Positions 11,501-24,102 of a stretch of DNA of 64,000 bases are shown here, in pieces (the first letter of the stretch is position 1; every line of letters begins with the position of its first letter). Source of the DNA: Phoronis australis (taxonomy: Eukaryota; Phoronida; Phoronidae); assembly GCA_002633005.1 (NCBI GenBank), contig NMRA01000219.1, forward strand, positions 139,592-203,591. Reading direction: 5' to 3'. The position numbers were made by a program, and so were the translations under genes. The notes under the pieces are model-generated. The model was not told the origin of the DNA, made no database searches, and worked only from the letters and a program-made list of their open reading frames with translations.

Positions 11501-14500
11501 TATTTCAGTTTGCTCACTATGCTACTTGACTACATTTGTTGGTAAGAGAGTGCTGATTCAGCTTTGCCATTGTCAACTTTCAACTTCAGTTCGGTAGACA
11601 TCAATTTTGAATGTCCACAGCTTGATTTTGTACTCATCAAAGTACATGTTTTCTGAATCATCAACAAAAATGCCTCGATAATTCCATTCCGTTTCTCTCA
11701 CAGCATCTTCCTGGTGATGGAATACTGTGAACAAGACCTGGCCAGTTTACTGGACAATATGTCATCACCATTCTCAGAGTCTCAGGTAGCTGTGACAGTT
11801 TTTGTGCCTCACTGTTCTATCTGTAAAGCTGGTGTTACATAGAGTTCATGTCATGTGACTGCATCCCATTTCTGCCTTCTTTTCATATGAAGCAATGCAA
11901 CTTGTGTGAACAACGCTGTAAGAAGCCACAGGTGATGACATAAATGTTCAAACTATCATCATAATCTTGCATGTCTTCCTAATATGTAAAATTACCAAGG
12001 AAGAGAAACAAATTTTTTTCTGTTGCAGAACAGTGATGAATTGGTGGAATTAAAATTGATATCATTTCAGGTCAAGTGTATCATGCTACAGGTGTTCAGG
12101 GGTCTGAATTACCTCCATGACCATTTTATTATTCACAGGTAAATTATCGTTCTGCTGTAAAGCACTCAGTGTTATGTCTGTCTGCCAAACATTTCTGCAT
12201 TTTTATGATGTCAATTTTTAAATGTTTTTGTAACATTAGGGAAGTTTTTAGAAATGAAGCTAAATCTAATCATCGCATGTTATACTTTAACTGTTATGTT
12301 AGTAATACTGCACTGTTCTTCACTTATTTAGCTCTCAATATGGCCAAGTAATAAAATCCTATTTTTTTCAAATTTTTCCTCAAAAATAAAGATAAAGAAG
12401 AATTTAGTATTTTTAGTAGCAAGGTTTGTACTGTGTTGATGCCATAAAACAACGCTTGGTGAAGTTTTCTTTATGAATGTAATTGGCCTGTAAAAATGGA
12501 AAAATTACAATTCAGCCAATTATTTATGTGTGGAATAAGTGGTGAGTTACAGTAAATCTAATTATGAGTTTTTCAGGTATAGTTATAAGAAGTCACTTCG
12601 GGTTATAATTCATGTGTCTGAAATGTTTGGATGATAACATGAAGACAGATACAGAATTTCATTTCAAAAACTCCCTTTTTGTTTTGAATGAAACATTAAT
12701 CCCTATTTACAAGACTGCGCTATGAGAGGAATAGAATCTGTTGATTGTTTCTTGATTTATTGTAGGTTGAATCACTAACATTTCTAAGTCTGGTTAGCAC
12801 GCCGCCACATCATGTGACCTAATGAATATATGTGGCCACAGGTGGCGTGCCGATCAGACTTAGAAATGTTTCTTGATACCCATTTCCACACTTGTGTAAG
12901 ATTTTGTAAATTTCTATGTATGTTGAATGTGGTGATGACCCAATTGTTACTACATGTGCTTCAATCAGAAAGTTCCACTTAATTTGATTTTGTAATACTC
13001 TCTGCTTTATCTGACTTTAACCCTTCCTTTTTAATTGCAGTAACGTCACCCTATTATTTTTTACATTGTGGCTGTAAACCTAACTCTGTCGCACTGTCTC
13101 TTGCTCCAGGGATCTCAAGGTGTCCAATCTGTTAATGACTGACAATGGATGTGTAAAGTTAGGTACGAACCTTTACTTTGCTCCTCTGATACTTTAGCGT
13201 GTTTCTGTCGATTGCATCTTGTATGAATTTTCACTTCTGTAAGCCTGAAAACGATTTTTGTCCTGATGAGGTTTATACCCGGTAGGCTTTGATATCTAGG
13301 CTTGCGCTGTAGTGCACTGAGCTATACATTAAATCCAATCGGGCTTGTTTCAATGCTTCTCCTTAGAAGCTTTGCAAGTTTTTAATGTTTAATTCAGCAT
13401 ATATTTAGAAATGTTCAGTTTTCAATGGGAAATATTCTAAATCTGACTTTCACGGGTGTGGCTCACAGCAATAATTAAATATCTTTCCCAGTCACAGTGG
13501 ATGCAATGTGGCCAGTGGGATAAGTGTCCTTTGCCGTTACTCAAGGTCGTGTATTCGAGTGCCACTGGGGCACACTGCTTGACCCTTGAATCTGGGTCTC
13601 CAGTTCCTCATCTCAGTTTCAACTGTAGGTTAATAAAGCATAAAAATGGTTCCAGGTAATTAGTGCAATGGGCCCACATGAGCGACCCGTGCATGTCTGG
13701 TACAACGTGTATCAGATCACCTGCAGTTATTTTTTTCCCAGTCACTTCACTGTCCTGATAATAATTGCCGCTTGCTCTACCCAGCAAATGAATGACCTTG
13801 TATTTTCAGCTGACTTTGGACTAGCCAGAAAGTATGGCGGGTCACAGAAAGCGATGACTCCTAAAGTGGTGACATTGTGGTATAGAGCACCTGAGTTACT
13901 ACTGGGCTCAGAGACACACACTACTGCTATTGACATATGGTAAGCAGGACTTGTGGTTTTGATGGTCAAGGATTGGATAAAAATGTCTGCCTATAGTGCT
14001 TTTAGGACAATGTGTGCAAGAGAATGTCATTTAGTTTATCTTAATATTCCCTATATTTTGTATTTTGTGATTTTAAGCAATGACTGTGATAGATAGGAAT
14101 CTTGAAATTTCTAGTTTGTGAATTAGTTTTTGAATTACTGTAAAAAATCCTTGATTATTCCTTGTTCAGGGCTTGGAATTTTCCGCGGAAATGCGGATTT
14201 CCGCTTTTTTCAAATGTTCTTTCCGCGTATTTTATCACATTTTCGCGTAAAAAAAAATTGGATTGATATAAAATTTCCGCGGCAAATGTCTTTCTTACCG
14301 CCGCGTTGCCGACGACTTTCACCTCGAGAAACGGAAGTTGCTCTTTATGTTTCGGAGGAACGTAAATTGTCAACATTGCCGGGGCATCTGGGATAGCATG
14401 GTGGATTTCCTCAATGGCGGCATGGCGGCTCGTGTGATTGTAAACCGCGGTGACAAATACTACGACTCTGTAGCCAAAAAATGTTGGGAGGGGGGAGTGG

Positions 14501-17500
14501 CAGACGAGCTAAGACAGACGCAGACGCACGTTTCCGGGTGGTACCGTTTTTTTTTTTTTAGTCCTCTCGATTTTGGTCAGCAAAAGGTCCACACCGACCT
14601 TTTTCAAGGTTGGCTGCGCGCATGTTTCGGGCCGTAAAAATTTCCGGGTTTTTCGCCATTGGTCATTCCAAGCCCTGCTTGTTAAAAATTCTGTTGACTG
14701 TTGTAGGCTTTTAACAGATGTGTTAAGTTTTTAAACTGTTTTGGTGCATTCACGATTAGAACTTTCGTCCCATTTTCAAAAGCATACAAAGCGTACTCTC
14801 TATAGTTGGAAGTCATGTAGTGGGACGGGAACAGTTGATAAACACTTTAAAAAATCAATTCAAAACAAAGAGAACATCCTCTGAGCTAGTGTTAAGAGAT
14901 TGTCATGTCAAGGACTGTGTCATGTGAGCTTAGTTTGAGAACACCGTTGCAATTAAACTTGCATAAGACGGATACAACCGAACATAGAGATTCTACATGA
15001 GTAAGGTGAAATCCTACTTTTCCGAAGGTCCTAGTATATAACTACCCCAACCATTCTGAAGAGCATTGTTAGGCGACAATCCAACTGATGTATGTCGAAC
15101 TAATGTAAGTCGCACGGCAGTCTTGCATGTAGTAATAAAGTAGTGTAGATAAATTAGACTTCTGGTGACCTACACCTGCCTGTTGCACCATACCAACAGG
15201 ACATATACAGGAGATAGTTGAGTAGCATGCGCCACTCCTCACAGAATTTAGGAAGTATTCCTCGGGGAAAGGATTTGCCATGAAGAGTGCTTTTGCACTT
15301 TTGAAAAATGTTGATTATGAGAAATAGTCCCTTTGGCATTATGTGATGCATATCTGTAATATATCTTTCAAGTTGTACATGGAGCGGCCAATCAATTCAG
15401 CAAGCATAATTAGTATATTTTCAAGTCCAGTGTCGTTACAGTTGCCTTTATAAATTGTTTTTGTACATTGTTTTGATTACCTTTCAGGGCTGCAGGTTGT
15501 ATTTTGGGTGAATTATTTGCCCATCATCCTTTGCTGCCTGGAAAATCTGAACTGGATCAAATTAAGCTCATTATTGACATGTTTGGTTCACCTAATGAAA
15601 GCATATGGCCTGTAAGTGTACTGTAGACTAGTGTTTTTTGAATAAATTGTAATTTTGTAACCCTTGGTATTTAAGGTTTGTTGTGTGATATTTTGAAGTT
15701 TCTGAGAATTGACATAGTCTTCCTGTGCGGGTAGTTAAATCAGCATGAACTGTACTTGGTTGACTTCAGGAATGAGGTGCTCTGAAGCGTTGTTTTTGTT
15801 TTTAATCATCCATTGAAAGGTTCATCTTGGAGTTTAAAAGGTCATCTTGATTACAGAATAAAAGGGGTTCATAATACTGCTGTTATGAAAAGCCTTGCTT
15901 GTTATGAGGAAGTCTAGCGATGCTAATTGCTAAGAATGATCTATTCAAACCAAGCTCCTTGTACTTTCTTTATACTTAAAAAAAGCTAGATCCCTTATTT
16001 GTAAGTTCTCAGTACTGTAATGAAGCTATAGCAAAATTTGACAAAGCAGTTAAAGCTACATATCATTATGTTTATCTGGCTAATCAACTAAAAGTGAACT
16101 AGGAATATGAGGCAATTTATGAGAGCAAATGGCCTAATTCAATTTTCATTATTTAGCCAGCTAAATGGTGTGAAATGTAGCTTTAATTTTCAATTGAGTT
16201 ATTCTGAGTATGATGTGTTAAATGATTCTGTCATTGGTATTTTAAGGGATATTCAAAGCTTCCGCTAACAAATTCAATGAACTTGAAAAAGCAGCCGTAA
16301 GTATTACTTATCATTGTCCATCACTAGGCCTTTGTATATCACATTTCTTTAAAAATATAAAATATAATAGGTAAATAAAACAACAACAGTGAGTAATGGA
16401 TCAACTGAAATTTTCGTATATAATCACATCCTTCGTTTCTGTTGACAAAGGATGTGATTATGTCCAAAAATTTCAGTTGATCCATTAATTGTTGTTCATT
16501 TACCTAGTATATATATTCTACATTTCATCAAACAATATCCTGTAGAAGATATGGATTGCCTCTTTTAGTTTCAGACTTATTTTCAACTTTATTTAAAAAG
16601 ATGTAATTTTAATGTTTTTCATCTGTCTTTTGAGTTATTCATTATATATACATATATTATAAAGCTGCATTTTGCCCTGATACACTGGCCAATAGTGAAT
16701 TAAGTCAAATTGGGCCTTTTATTCTCATAAAATAGGATAATGTTCCTTGCCATGAGATGATTCCATTTTTGTTACCAACAAGAACATCAAAGCCATTAGT
16801 GACTCAAACATAAGAATTTATTTGTGATTCACCAGTCATTAATTCATTAATTCAAATATGGCACATGTACATATTGCATGTGACTGTAGTGGAAGTGGAA
16901 TTTTTTCGTGGTAAGGAATGTTTTAAGACCAAGTTTTAGGAAGGGCTTAATTCAATTTTCCTTTTTGTAGCCAGTGCACCATGACACGGTGTAACTTTAA
17001 CTAATATAGAATGTCCATCTTATAAGCTGTCAATTAAGGAATGCAAGTATGATATCATGTAAATGGTCTTGTTTTTTAATGTTGAGTAGGAATTGGGAGA
17101 CACTGATTTTGAAATTGTGTTTGAAGTTTGAGCCTTGTGTCCTGGTTATGTATAGACCTTATTCACGCAGTCGCCATTTTAGTTGTGAGCCTCTTTTTAG
17201 GTTTTTAAAAAAACAATGCATTCTAGATAGAAATATAAGGAGGCACGCGAAAAAAATCACGCTTTGCACTGTGATTTAGTGCTGAATGCATTGTTTTTAA
17301 AACCTGAAAAGAGGCTCACTGTTAAGATGGTGACTGTGTGAATAAGGTGTGTCAAGGGAATCTTATCGAGTTTATAAAACTTAGATGTTATTTAATCTGT
17401 TGCAGATACAACAATCTGAGACACACGTTTAGTTGGTTATCTGAAGCAGGACTTAGACTACTCAACTTTTTGTTCATGTATGACCCCAAGAAAAGGTAAT

Positions 17501-18951
17501 CCTGAATTGTTGTGCTTTCCTCATGTTATTGCCATTAATATAAATAAAGCCAGTGCTACAGCTGTTTAATATATTTTGTGACACTCCTGCTTATAACTGA
17601 GTTTGCAAAATTTATCCCTGTTCTCTGCACATCTATTTGTATACCAACTGGTGAATTGATTTTTGATTTCAAAATGGCGAAGGTTAGAGGCTATGCAGAT
17701 TGAAGTTGCACTTGAGTTATGAAAAGGTACTTGCTCAGAATAGGTCAATATTCTATGCTCATTAAATTCGACTGCCTTTATTTCTGATAACCCCTCCTCA
17801 TTCACCCATTTATTTATTAATTTCCTAGCTACTGGCACCTCATAAATTTTCACTTGACTTTAACAGGCTTTTACTGCCTGTCTGTCCATGTATCACTTTA
17901 AAACTGGTTTAATTAAATAAAAGATAATTCAATACTGGTTGTTATTACCGTCGAGTGTGTTGTAAAACCTTTATCTTAACTTAAGGTTAAAGACCCTTTG
18001 TCTTAATTGTTGGAACGGATCTTTGTAGATATGTATCTTTCTTTTTACACCATATCTTGAAATTGTTATTTTTGCAGGGCTACAGCTGCAGATTGCTTGG
18101 AGAGTTCATACTTCAAAGAAAATCCATTGCGTAAGTCTAGACGCTCTTACTATGCTTTACTTGCATCTCACAACTTGGAAATTTCTAAAAAGTGATGGGT
18201 GTATGTATGAATTTTTGAATTTTGAGTTTGGTTCAGGCAACCATACTACACTGCATAATTTGAGCGACACTCAAAAGTGTGGATCCTTTGATTTCACAGA
18301 TAAGCTCTCTGTATGTAACCAACGCAACCGTTAAAAAGTGTGAAATCTGTTGAAGTGCACAGGTTGGTCTAAAAAAAATTGAGGCAAAACTGGCAAAGTT
18401 ATTCCTTCAAGTTGCATATAGAAGTATTGTGCTGTTATGCTGTGGTGATCGTGAAACAGTGACATTTTTGTTTTGTTTAAGCTTGTGATCCTGAGCTGAT
18501 GCCTTCCTTTCCTCAACACCGCAATAAAAGGCGGATTGAACAGTTTGCAGGCGATGGGTAAGTAGAGTAAAATTCTATATTGACTATAAGCTGTCACTTA
18601 TTTGTAAAAATTACAATTCTTTACTGAGCATACTTGGAACTCAGGAGCTCTGTTGTAGTGTAAAATTCTATTACGAAGTTTGTTTGTGCTAAATTTTTGA
18701 CCCTCCAGTTAGCTTTTGTGAGCCACAAGTTTTTCTAAGAGTCAAAAAATTTTCTTTTTCTCAAAAGCATTTTTGGAAAATGGCTGTGGGTATCCAAACA
18801 AACTGTGATGCTACACATTTGTGTCAATTTTGTAAGCAGATACCGCTGTGTAATAACTAGTATTCAAAACATGTCTAGGATTGCCTTGTTTTTCATTTTC
18901 AGATTGACAAAAAGGCTGAAAGATAATAAGAAAGCGTTCGATAATTTCTAG
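8565..18951 (+). CDS. CDK10: Cyclin-dependent kinase 10 (13 exons, lacks first coding exon)
   Basis: Exons: 8565-8637, 9934-10005, 10844-10946, 11704-11785, 12071-12138, 13110-13162, 13810-13939, 15488-15611, 16247-16296, 17406-17495, 18078-18130, 18482-18557, 18903-18951. All junctions are GT-AG and in phase, giving 340 residues plus TAG. The product has the Gly-rich loop [10 protein letters not shown], the catalytic Lys in VALKK, the cyclin-binding helix PISGLRE (the human protein has PISSLRE, its former name), HRDLKVSN, DFG, the T-loop [13 protein letters not shown] and the CDK10-type MYDPKKRATA segment, then a basic tail. In other animals CDK10 pairs with cyclin M (CCNQ) and acts on ETS2. 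The first exon read here begins at L-G-S-C-R-S, as human exon 2 does, so about 30 N-terminal residues sit on an exon I could not find upstream. Confidence 0.95.
9200..9505 (+). mobile_element. MITE of the TAAAGCTGCATTTTGCC family, CDK10 intron 1
   Basis: It contains GCATTTCGCCC near the left end, then CTTTATTCTCATAAAATC, GATAGGATTCCATG and AACAAGAACATCAAAACCAT. It ends with the inverted counterpart of the left arm (CAATTTTCACTTTT). The same order of blocks recurs elsewhere in the window. Confidence 0.55.
9636..9780. repeat. Degenerate inverted-repeat element in CDK10 intron 1
   Basis: Blocks of TTATTGCC, GAGACCAC and ACTTGTCA occur twice in direct order, and GGTCTCCAGCAATAA closes the segment as their inverse. 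It resembles the palindromic element at 21102-21178. Confidence 0.35.
12777..12870. mobile_element. Short palindromic MITE, about 94 bp
   Basis: The ends are inverse copies starting AACATTTCTAAGTCTG, followed by GCACGCC. A diverged relative is visible at about 41510-41592 (GTAGCGTGCTGACCAGACTT). It lies in CDK10 intron 5. Confidence 0.6.
13490..13650 (+). mobile_element. tRNA-like SINE
   Basis: An A-box-like TGGCCAGTGGGATAAG is followed at tRNA-like spacing by a B-box-like GGTCGTGTATTCGAGTGCC, with unrelated sequence downstream. This layout is typical of tRNA-derived SINEs. It cannot be an intact tRNA: the acceptor stem does not pair. It lies in CDK10 intron 6. Confidence 0.5.
14167..14677 (+). 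mobile_element. DNA transposon of the CAGGGCTTGGAAT family (511 bp)
   Basis: It begins CAGGGCTTGGAATTTTC and ends TCATTCCAAGCCCTG, with the 6-bp direct repeat CTTGTT on both sides. The terminal region continues into nested GC-rich inverted motifs (CCGCGGAAA, TTTCCGCGG). It is longer than the 240-250-bp relatives at 34742, 43527, 60809 and 62345. It shares a core (GTGGTACCG, TTTTTTTAGTCCT, AAAAGGTCCACA) with 55316-55375. No transposase is seen. Confidence 0.75.
16045..16195. mobile_element. Short MITE of the TAAAGCTGCATTTTGCC family
   Basis: An inverted repeat starts TTAAAGCTACATATCAT and ends AAATGTAGCTTTAA, with CAATTTTCATTATTTAGCC on the right arm. It is smaller than the other family members and lies in CDK10 intron 8. 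Confidence 0.5.
16369..16505. mobile_element. Palindromic MITE, 137 bp
   Basis: The arms GGATCAACTGAAATTTT and AAATTTCAGTTGATCC, together with ATAATCACATCCTT and AAGGATGTGATTAT, form a near-continuous palindrome. The ends are AGGTAAAT and ATTTACCT. It lies in CDK10 intron 9. Confidence 0.75.
16660..16975 (+). mobile_element. MITE of the TAAAGCTGCATTTTGCC family
   Basis: Starts AAAGCTGCATTTTGCCCTG, then TTATTCTCATAAAAT, GAGATGATTCCATTTTTG and ACCAACAAGAACATCAAAGC. It ends with TTAATTCAATTTTCCTTTT. Lies in CDK10 intron 9. Confidence 0.6.
17154..17348. mobile_element. Palindromic MITE, about 195 bp
   Basis: The left arm (AGACCTTATTCACGCAGTC, GAGCCTCTTTT, AACAATGCATTC) is mirrored by the right arm (GAATGCATTGTT, AAAAGAGGCTCA, GTGAATAAGGT). 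It lies just upstream of CDK10 exon 10. Confidence 0.75.
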
Positions 18952-18998
18952 TGTGCAATGCATGCAAATTAAATTGTGTAAATATTTTGCAGAATGTA

Positions 18999-19004
18999 AA
19001 TAAA
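18999..19004 (+). terminator. Poly(A) signal of CDK10
   Basis: AATAAA lies about 48 bases after the CDK10 stop codon, in an AT-rich context consistent with a short 3' UTR. Confidence 0.65.
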
Positions 19005-21101
19005 ATTTTATGTTTCGAGTGTGCTTTGTGTTAAACAAAAATAACAAAACAGTAACAAAAATAAAAAAACAGTAGCTGAATACCAGATAGATACTTAAAT
19101 TTCGAATTGTTGGCCTCGGCAACCTTGACCAATAGTTGGTTGAAAATGTGATGCATACAGTAACACGTCAAACGAAATTGGGGAATAAACAGTAAAATAA
19201 TAGTCAATGTTTATCTAGTGTGCTAGAACATCAAAACATATGGTTTTAAAAAAAATAACACTAGTTAGGAATATATAATCTTCAGAAGAATATCCTAATG
19301 AAAAGTGGCAAAAAGGGATTAGACAACTATTCGACGACATGGATTACAACCACCGACATTGGTTTATTCAGAATTGTGAATGTGAGAGTGAATAAGTCCT
19401 GGTCAATATTTAGTGTCTTGGGACATTCCAATTGAAATGAATTCTTGATAAGATGTAACAGCAGTATTCCTATATTAGTGCGTTAACCTATTTATTACAA
19501 ACCACTGAATAAGATATGCCTGTCCTCTGATTGGCTAAAATGCATTACAAGATCTTCCATTGTGAGGCAAAGTTGACCGGCTATTCGTGAGTTAAACTCA
19601 TACAGCCCAGGTGTCAGCTGTTGCTATTCATTGTCAGACCAATTACAGGCTGGAGAAACCATGAACCACTGACTACATAAACAAAACGAGCAGACGGTTG
19701 ATCAAGGTAGGTAGTATATGTCAGTCTAATAAGAGATGGACAAATCAGAGGAAACATCAGTGATGGTATGATAAAACAAAGTGATCCCTCGTGCACATCG
19801 GGTTGTATGGACCTAGGAGAGCAGTGTTAGTTCAGTCTCTGACAACACTGTTCTCCCTCGGTCTATCTGACTGGGATGCCATTGTTGGGTTGGGTTCATA
19901 TTTGTGCATTGAAGTGTAACACTTTGACAATTAAGTCTGCTTACAGAGAAAATGCTTGGCTACCACTTGTGAATGGTGTTATATAACTTAAGGCTCCTTG
20001 ATATACCTGGTAAATGACACACACAAATAAGAACACTAATTTTGCTTGAGAGTAGCAGCATTTCGGGAAATTCAAGGATGTTTTGTGCAAACACTTTTGA
20101 TTTCATTTAACTTGAGTATGTTGGTTTTAAAGGAACAAATCATGAGTTATATTACTATATTGACAATTCTTAAAGTCTGGCAAACTTTAAAATTACATTA
20201 CAAAAAGAACTGCATTTCACAATCCAGTGACTGGTAAAATTGTGAACTATCAGATGCAAGTGGGAATTCACCATACATTTCATGTCAACGACATTTGTCT
20301 TTGTGAGAGGCAAACATGAACAAAATGCAGTCCTTGTAGACCATTGTCTGAAGATGGAAGCTGCATTAAAACAACCACACAGTCTGGCTAAACAATATTA
20401 CCTATCAGCCCGTTGTCAAAAAAATATTTGCATGAACATCTAAATGTAGTCAGTTAAGGTTATGCAGGACCCTATAAAAATGTCCAAATTAAGCAAACTT
20501 CGGAACATCGTATCTCAGAAATGGCCAATGAAAACTTCGAAAACAATGCTTTGTGCACTATTCTCAAAAACGCTGTTGGGATTTGTTTTAACACTGCGCC
20601 ACTTTTACATGAGGAGCTATCAAAAAGCTTTTTGGATTTTCATGAAACATCTTTAAAGTTGGTAAAACGAAAATAATATTTTAGAAAACCGTAACAGCGT
20701 CTTTATATCTCACCATGAACATTTATATCAAACAAAATTTGATCGTGTGATTGACACCATTGTTTTGCCATCATTGTACCTTTCATTTTTGCTAAATTTT
20801 ACTAAAAAGACATGGTCATGTGATCCAACTGATAACAGTTTGATAAAAAGTTCAACATCAACTTTCACGGCCTTTCTACTTTCATAAAATATCTACTTTT
20901 ACTGAATTAAATTGACACTTTTCTAGATATCTCGTTGAATGCGCAGACTTGTCAATAAGGTCCTACATAGCCTTAAAGCTGCGATAAACTCTCGTCTTGA
21001 CAAAGAAACTATTGATTTACACCAGTTACCACTATTTAATTGAGCTCCACTTTTTCCTTACTCAGATGTGACTTTCTGTCTTGCAAAGCTGAACTAACGC
21101 T

Positions 21102-21178
21102 TCATTACTGCTAGAGACCACACTAGGTGACGCACCATGACAAGTCACCTCATAGAGACTGCTCTCGAGCAGTAATGA
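21102..21178. repeat. Palindromic element, 77 bp
   Basis: The arms TCATTACTGCT and AGCAGTAATGA enclose AGGTGAC and GTCACCT. It probably represents a MITE remnant. Confidence 0.55.
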
Positions 21179-21500
21179 ACTGACACGTCTTGGAAAGACG
21201 AGAAATAGCCGCATCTATTTTGAGTAAGGAACAAAATTGAAAACAATTTCAGTACAGGAGGAGGCCAATACCAAAACTTGATTGTTGTGATGGAAAGCGT
21301 GTTCATAGCCACTTCAAGTAAAAAGTTAAACCTATCCAAATATTGTGGAAAGTACACAAAGCTAGATTGAGCACCACAGCTGATTGTCTTGAGTCCATCT
21401 TGAGGCAAAAATTGCTCCACAACACACTACTTCAAGCTCTCTCGTGACATCTCCAACAACAAAATACATTAATATTATTTTAATTGAACAAAACTTTGTG

Positions 21501-21832
21501 GCTGCATTTTGCCATATTTAGCTAAAAGTGAAAACCAAATTGTGCCTTTTACTTCTATATATCAATCAGTCTCTTATCGCTTAATGGGATAGGATTCTAA
21601 AGATCACCTAAAGAACTGGTGATTTAAGACAATGCTTCAGAGTTTATTGGAGCAGGCCGAACCTAAAATTGCAAACTCGAAAAATGGCACTTGTAAACAT
21701 CACGTGTGACTTCAGTTGATAACGAAAATGAATTCCTACCAAAGAAAAATGACACTGATTCTATGAGTCAGAGTAAAAGGCCAATTTTCATTTTAGCCAG
21801 CTAAACGGGCAAAATTCAACTTTAAAAATGCC
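21501..21832. mobile_element. MITE of the TAAAGCTGCATTTTGCC family, best-preserved ends
   Basis: The left end GGCTGCATTTTGCCATATTT and right end GGGCAAAATTCAACTTTAA are inverse of each other. Subterminal blocks TTAGCTAAAA and TTTTAGCCAGCTAAA are also inverse. Internal landmarks match the other copies. Confidence 0.65.
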
Positions 21833-24102
21833 ATTGATGCTGATTACAGCACCTGACGTCATACATTACATTGACTAAGTTAACCCAGAGACGCTGAACA
21901 AACTTTGCTAATGTATTCTTTGAAGGCACATAAGCTCATGACTGTCAGTCTTAATGACGTTCAAAGGAAGCCAACACAATGCTAGAAAAAAGACTTCAAT
22001 ACACATTCTGCTTCACACATGGGGAACATGTCTATTGCATTATTACATAATGTCCCAGACCATGCAACTAATTATTGCACGGCAACTGATACTTCCATCA
22101 TCTGATCAGCTACAATGTTGTAGGATAATGTCAGCTGTTGTGAGGTAATGTCCACCAGCTAGGCCATGTAATATCACGTCAACCAGCTAGGCCACGCAAT
22201 ATCATATGCCGCCTGGAAAACAGATGTAGCTCTTCACCATTTGACTAATCAGATAGCTGAAATCCAATAAATCCCTGATGACAATGCAATCACACAGTGC
22301 CTGTACATCAGAGCGGATAAAACATGCTAATCTAATAAGAGACAAAAAAATCAGAGGAAAGATGCATCAGTGGTCGTGTAATTAAAAAAATGTAGAACAA
22401 TCCCTCTGGCATTTTTTGCTCATTCTCTGTCCAAATCATCTGACATCACCCTTGGCAACGGTCCATATTTGTATATTACCTCTCCTTAGGTCACTATTTA
22501 AATGACGGTTTTCTAACTTCAGACCACCATTAATGCACGCGTTTAAAATCAGAGTTTGGTGTCTTTTCGGCAACGTCATGAACAAGAAGTGCTTACTTTC
22601 AACTAGTATTCAAACCTGTACTAAGCTGTAATGGAATGTTTTGCAATACACTTTACTACACAAATCACATAGTCAAGCAGCAGCACAAATCTGGTTATAC
22701 AGCACTGGATAAAACTTGCAACCTATAATCAGATTTGCATATCACATGTACTACTTTGCATAATCAATAAGCAGTGCAAAAGTCGTGGCAGACGATGCAT
22801 TTGTAAAGAAACTGCAATTTCGCAAAACTGGTTTCAATGCTTGCATTCTTAAAGGTGTTTTAAAGTCATTATTTATGCGAAAATTCACATGCAAGACCCA
22901 AATATCACGATGTACTATAGACCTCAGTACCATGTGTTCAAGCATGCCGACTGTTGCAGCGAGTCTCAAGTAAACCTGACAAACATCACATGTTAGCATC
23001 GTGTGCTCACACAGCCATACACTACGAGTTTCTCCAGCATCACAAACAAATTAAACAAACCTCCCCTAAAGCCCAACACAGCGCCAATTGGGTCTATCCA
23101 ATGATGTAATCTTCACACTTGAATAAATCAACTTAGTGGCATTGAACTTAACTATTGATGACATCAGAGAACTATCATTTGATGCACGGCATTACGTAAT
23201 TAGGAAAACTGACTCGATACAAAGGAATCTAACAAAATGGTTGCATGGATGAATAAATTGGGTTTTCAAAGATGGCGCCGTGTGGGGCTGTGATAGAGGA
23301 GAATGTAAACAAGAACGCTTCTGTGAAACTGTCACAAAATACTCACTAAACCAGAGTTAACTGTTCTAAGTTAGGAAAGGCAGTAGTACAGTTTTTATAC
23401 AAAATAAATTAATTGCCCTACCAGTACAAGGGAATGACTTGACTGTGCAAATAACAATTTCATACGCATTTTGTTACAAATAACTTAAAATTCACATTTT
23501 ATAATAAAATTATACAAACTTTAATACTTTTTACAAAATAATTAAAAACTCCGAGGTTAAGTATCACTGATACAAGAGTGAAAACACATTACAGCAGTTG
23601 CAGACAAGCTTCCAATGACAAACAATGAAATGTTCTCTCTGTAAACGAGACCCATAAGGCCAAAGGAAATAAAACAATTGATTCTGGTCTGTGCTGAACT
23701 CACTTTTATAAGGACAAAGCACACACCCACATCACTTTTAGCAAAGTGGCTTAGGAGCTCAGCAACATCACTGTTTTTTGAAAACAGGTATCCAAAAACG
23801 AGCGCTGCAGTTTTGAGTCACACTAATTATGTTTTTCGTCATCTCAATTGTTCATTTAACTTGGAATGAGTCGTACATTCATTATTTGCAACCACAACAC
23901 AATGATCACAAACTGTAAGTGAGGCTGAAAATTTGGTTCAAATTTGTAAACATCTTTACAACCAGCTCCTCAGTGATTAAAGAAGTTAAAATACAGATGG
24001 GATTCACAATCATGTTAACAAAATGGGTCATATTCAGGGTTTGTTAACTTTTTAGATGCTCTTCAAAACAAATCGCTGTTACATAACAGCATAGGGTGGA
24101 CA

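Larger units (their letters stand above)
19005..24102. other. Intergenic region between two convergent genes
   Basis: About 5 kb separates the CDK10 3' end from the stop of the minus-strand large gene. I see no convincing coding exon in it. It contains a dispersed direct repeat (19721-19920 resembles 22325-22480, landmark CTAATAAGAGA), a palindromic element at 21102-21178, a MITE at 21501-21832 and a 2-unit repeat at 22148-22206 (ACCAGCTAGGCCA). The 3' UTR of the large gene probably occupies its right edge. Confidence 0.6.

Noticed and set aside
19614-22148. Assorted 60-90 codon ORFs between the convergent genes
   Set aside because: Composition resembles the surrounding AT-rich DNA and repeats, no splice context or recognisable motif.
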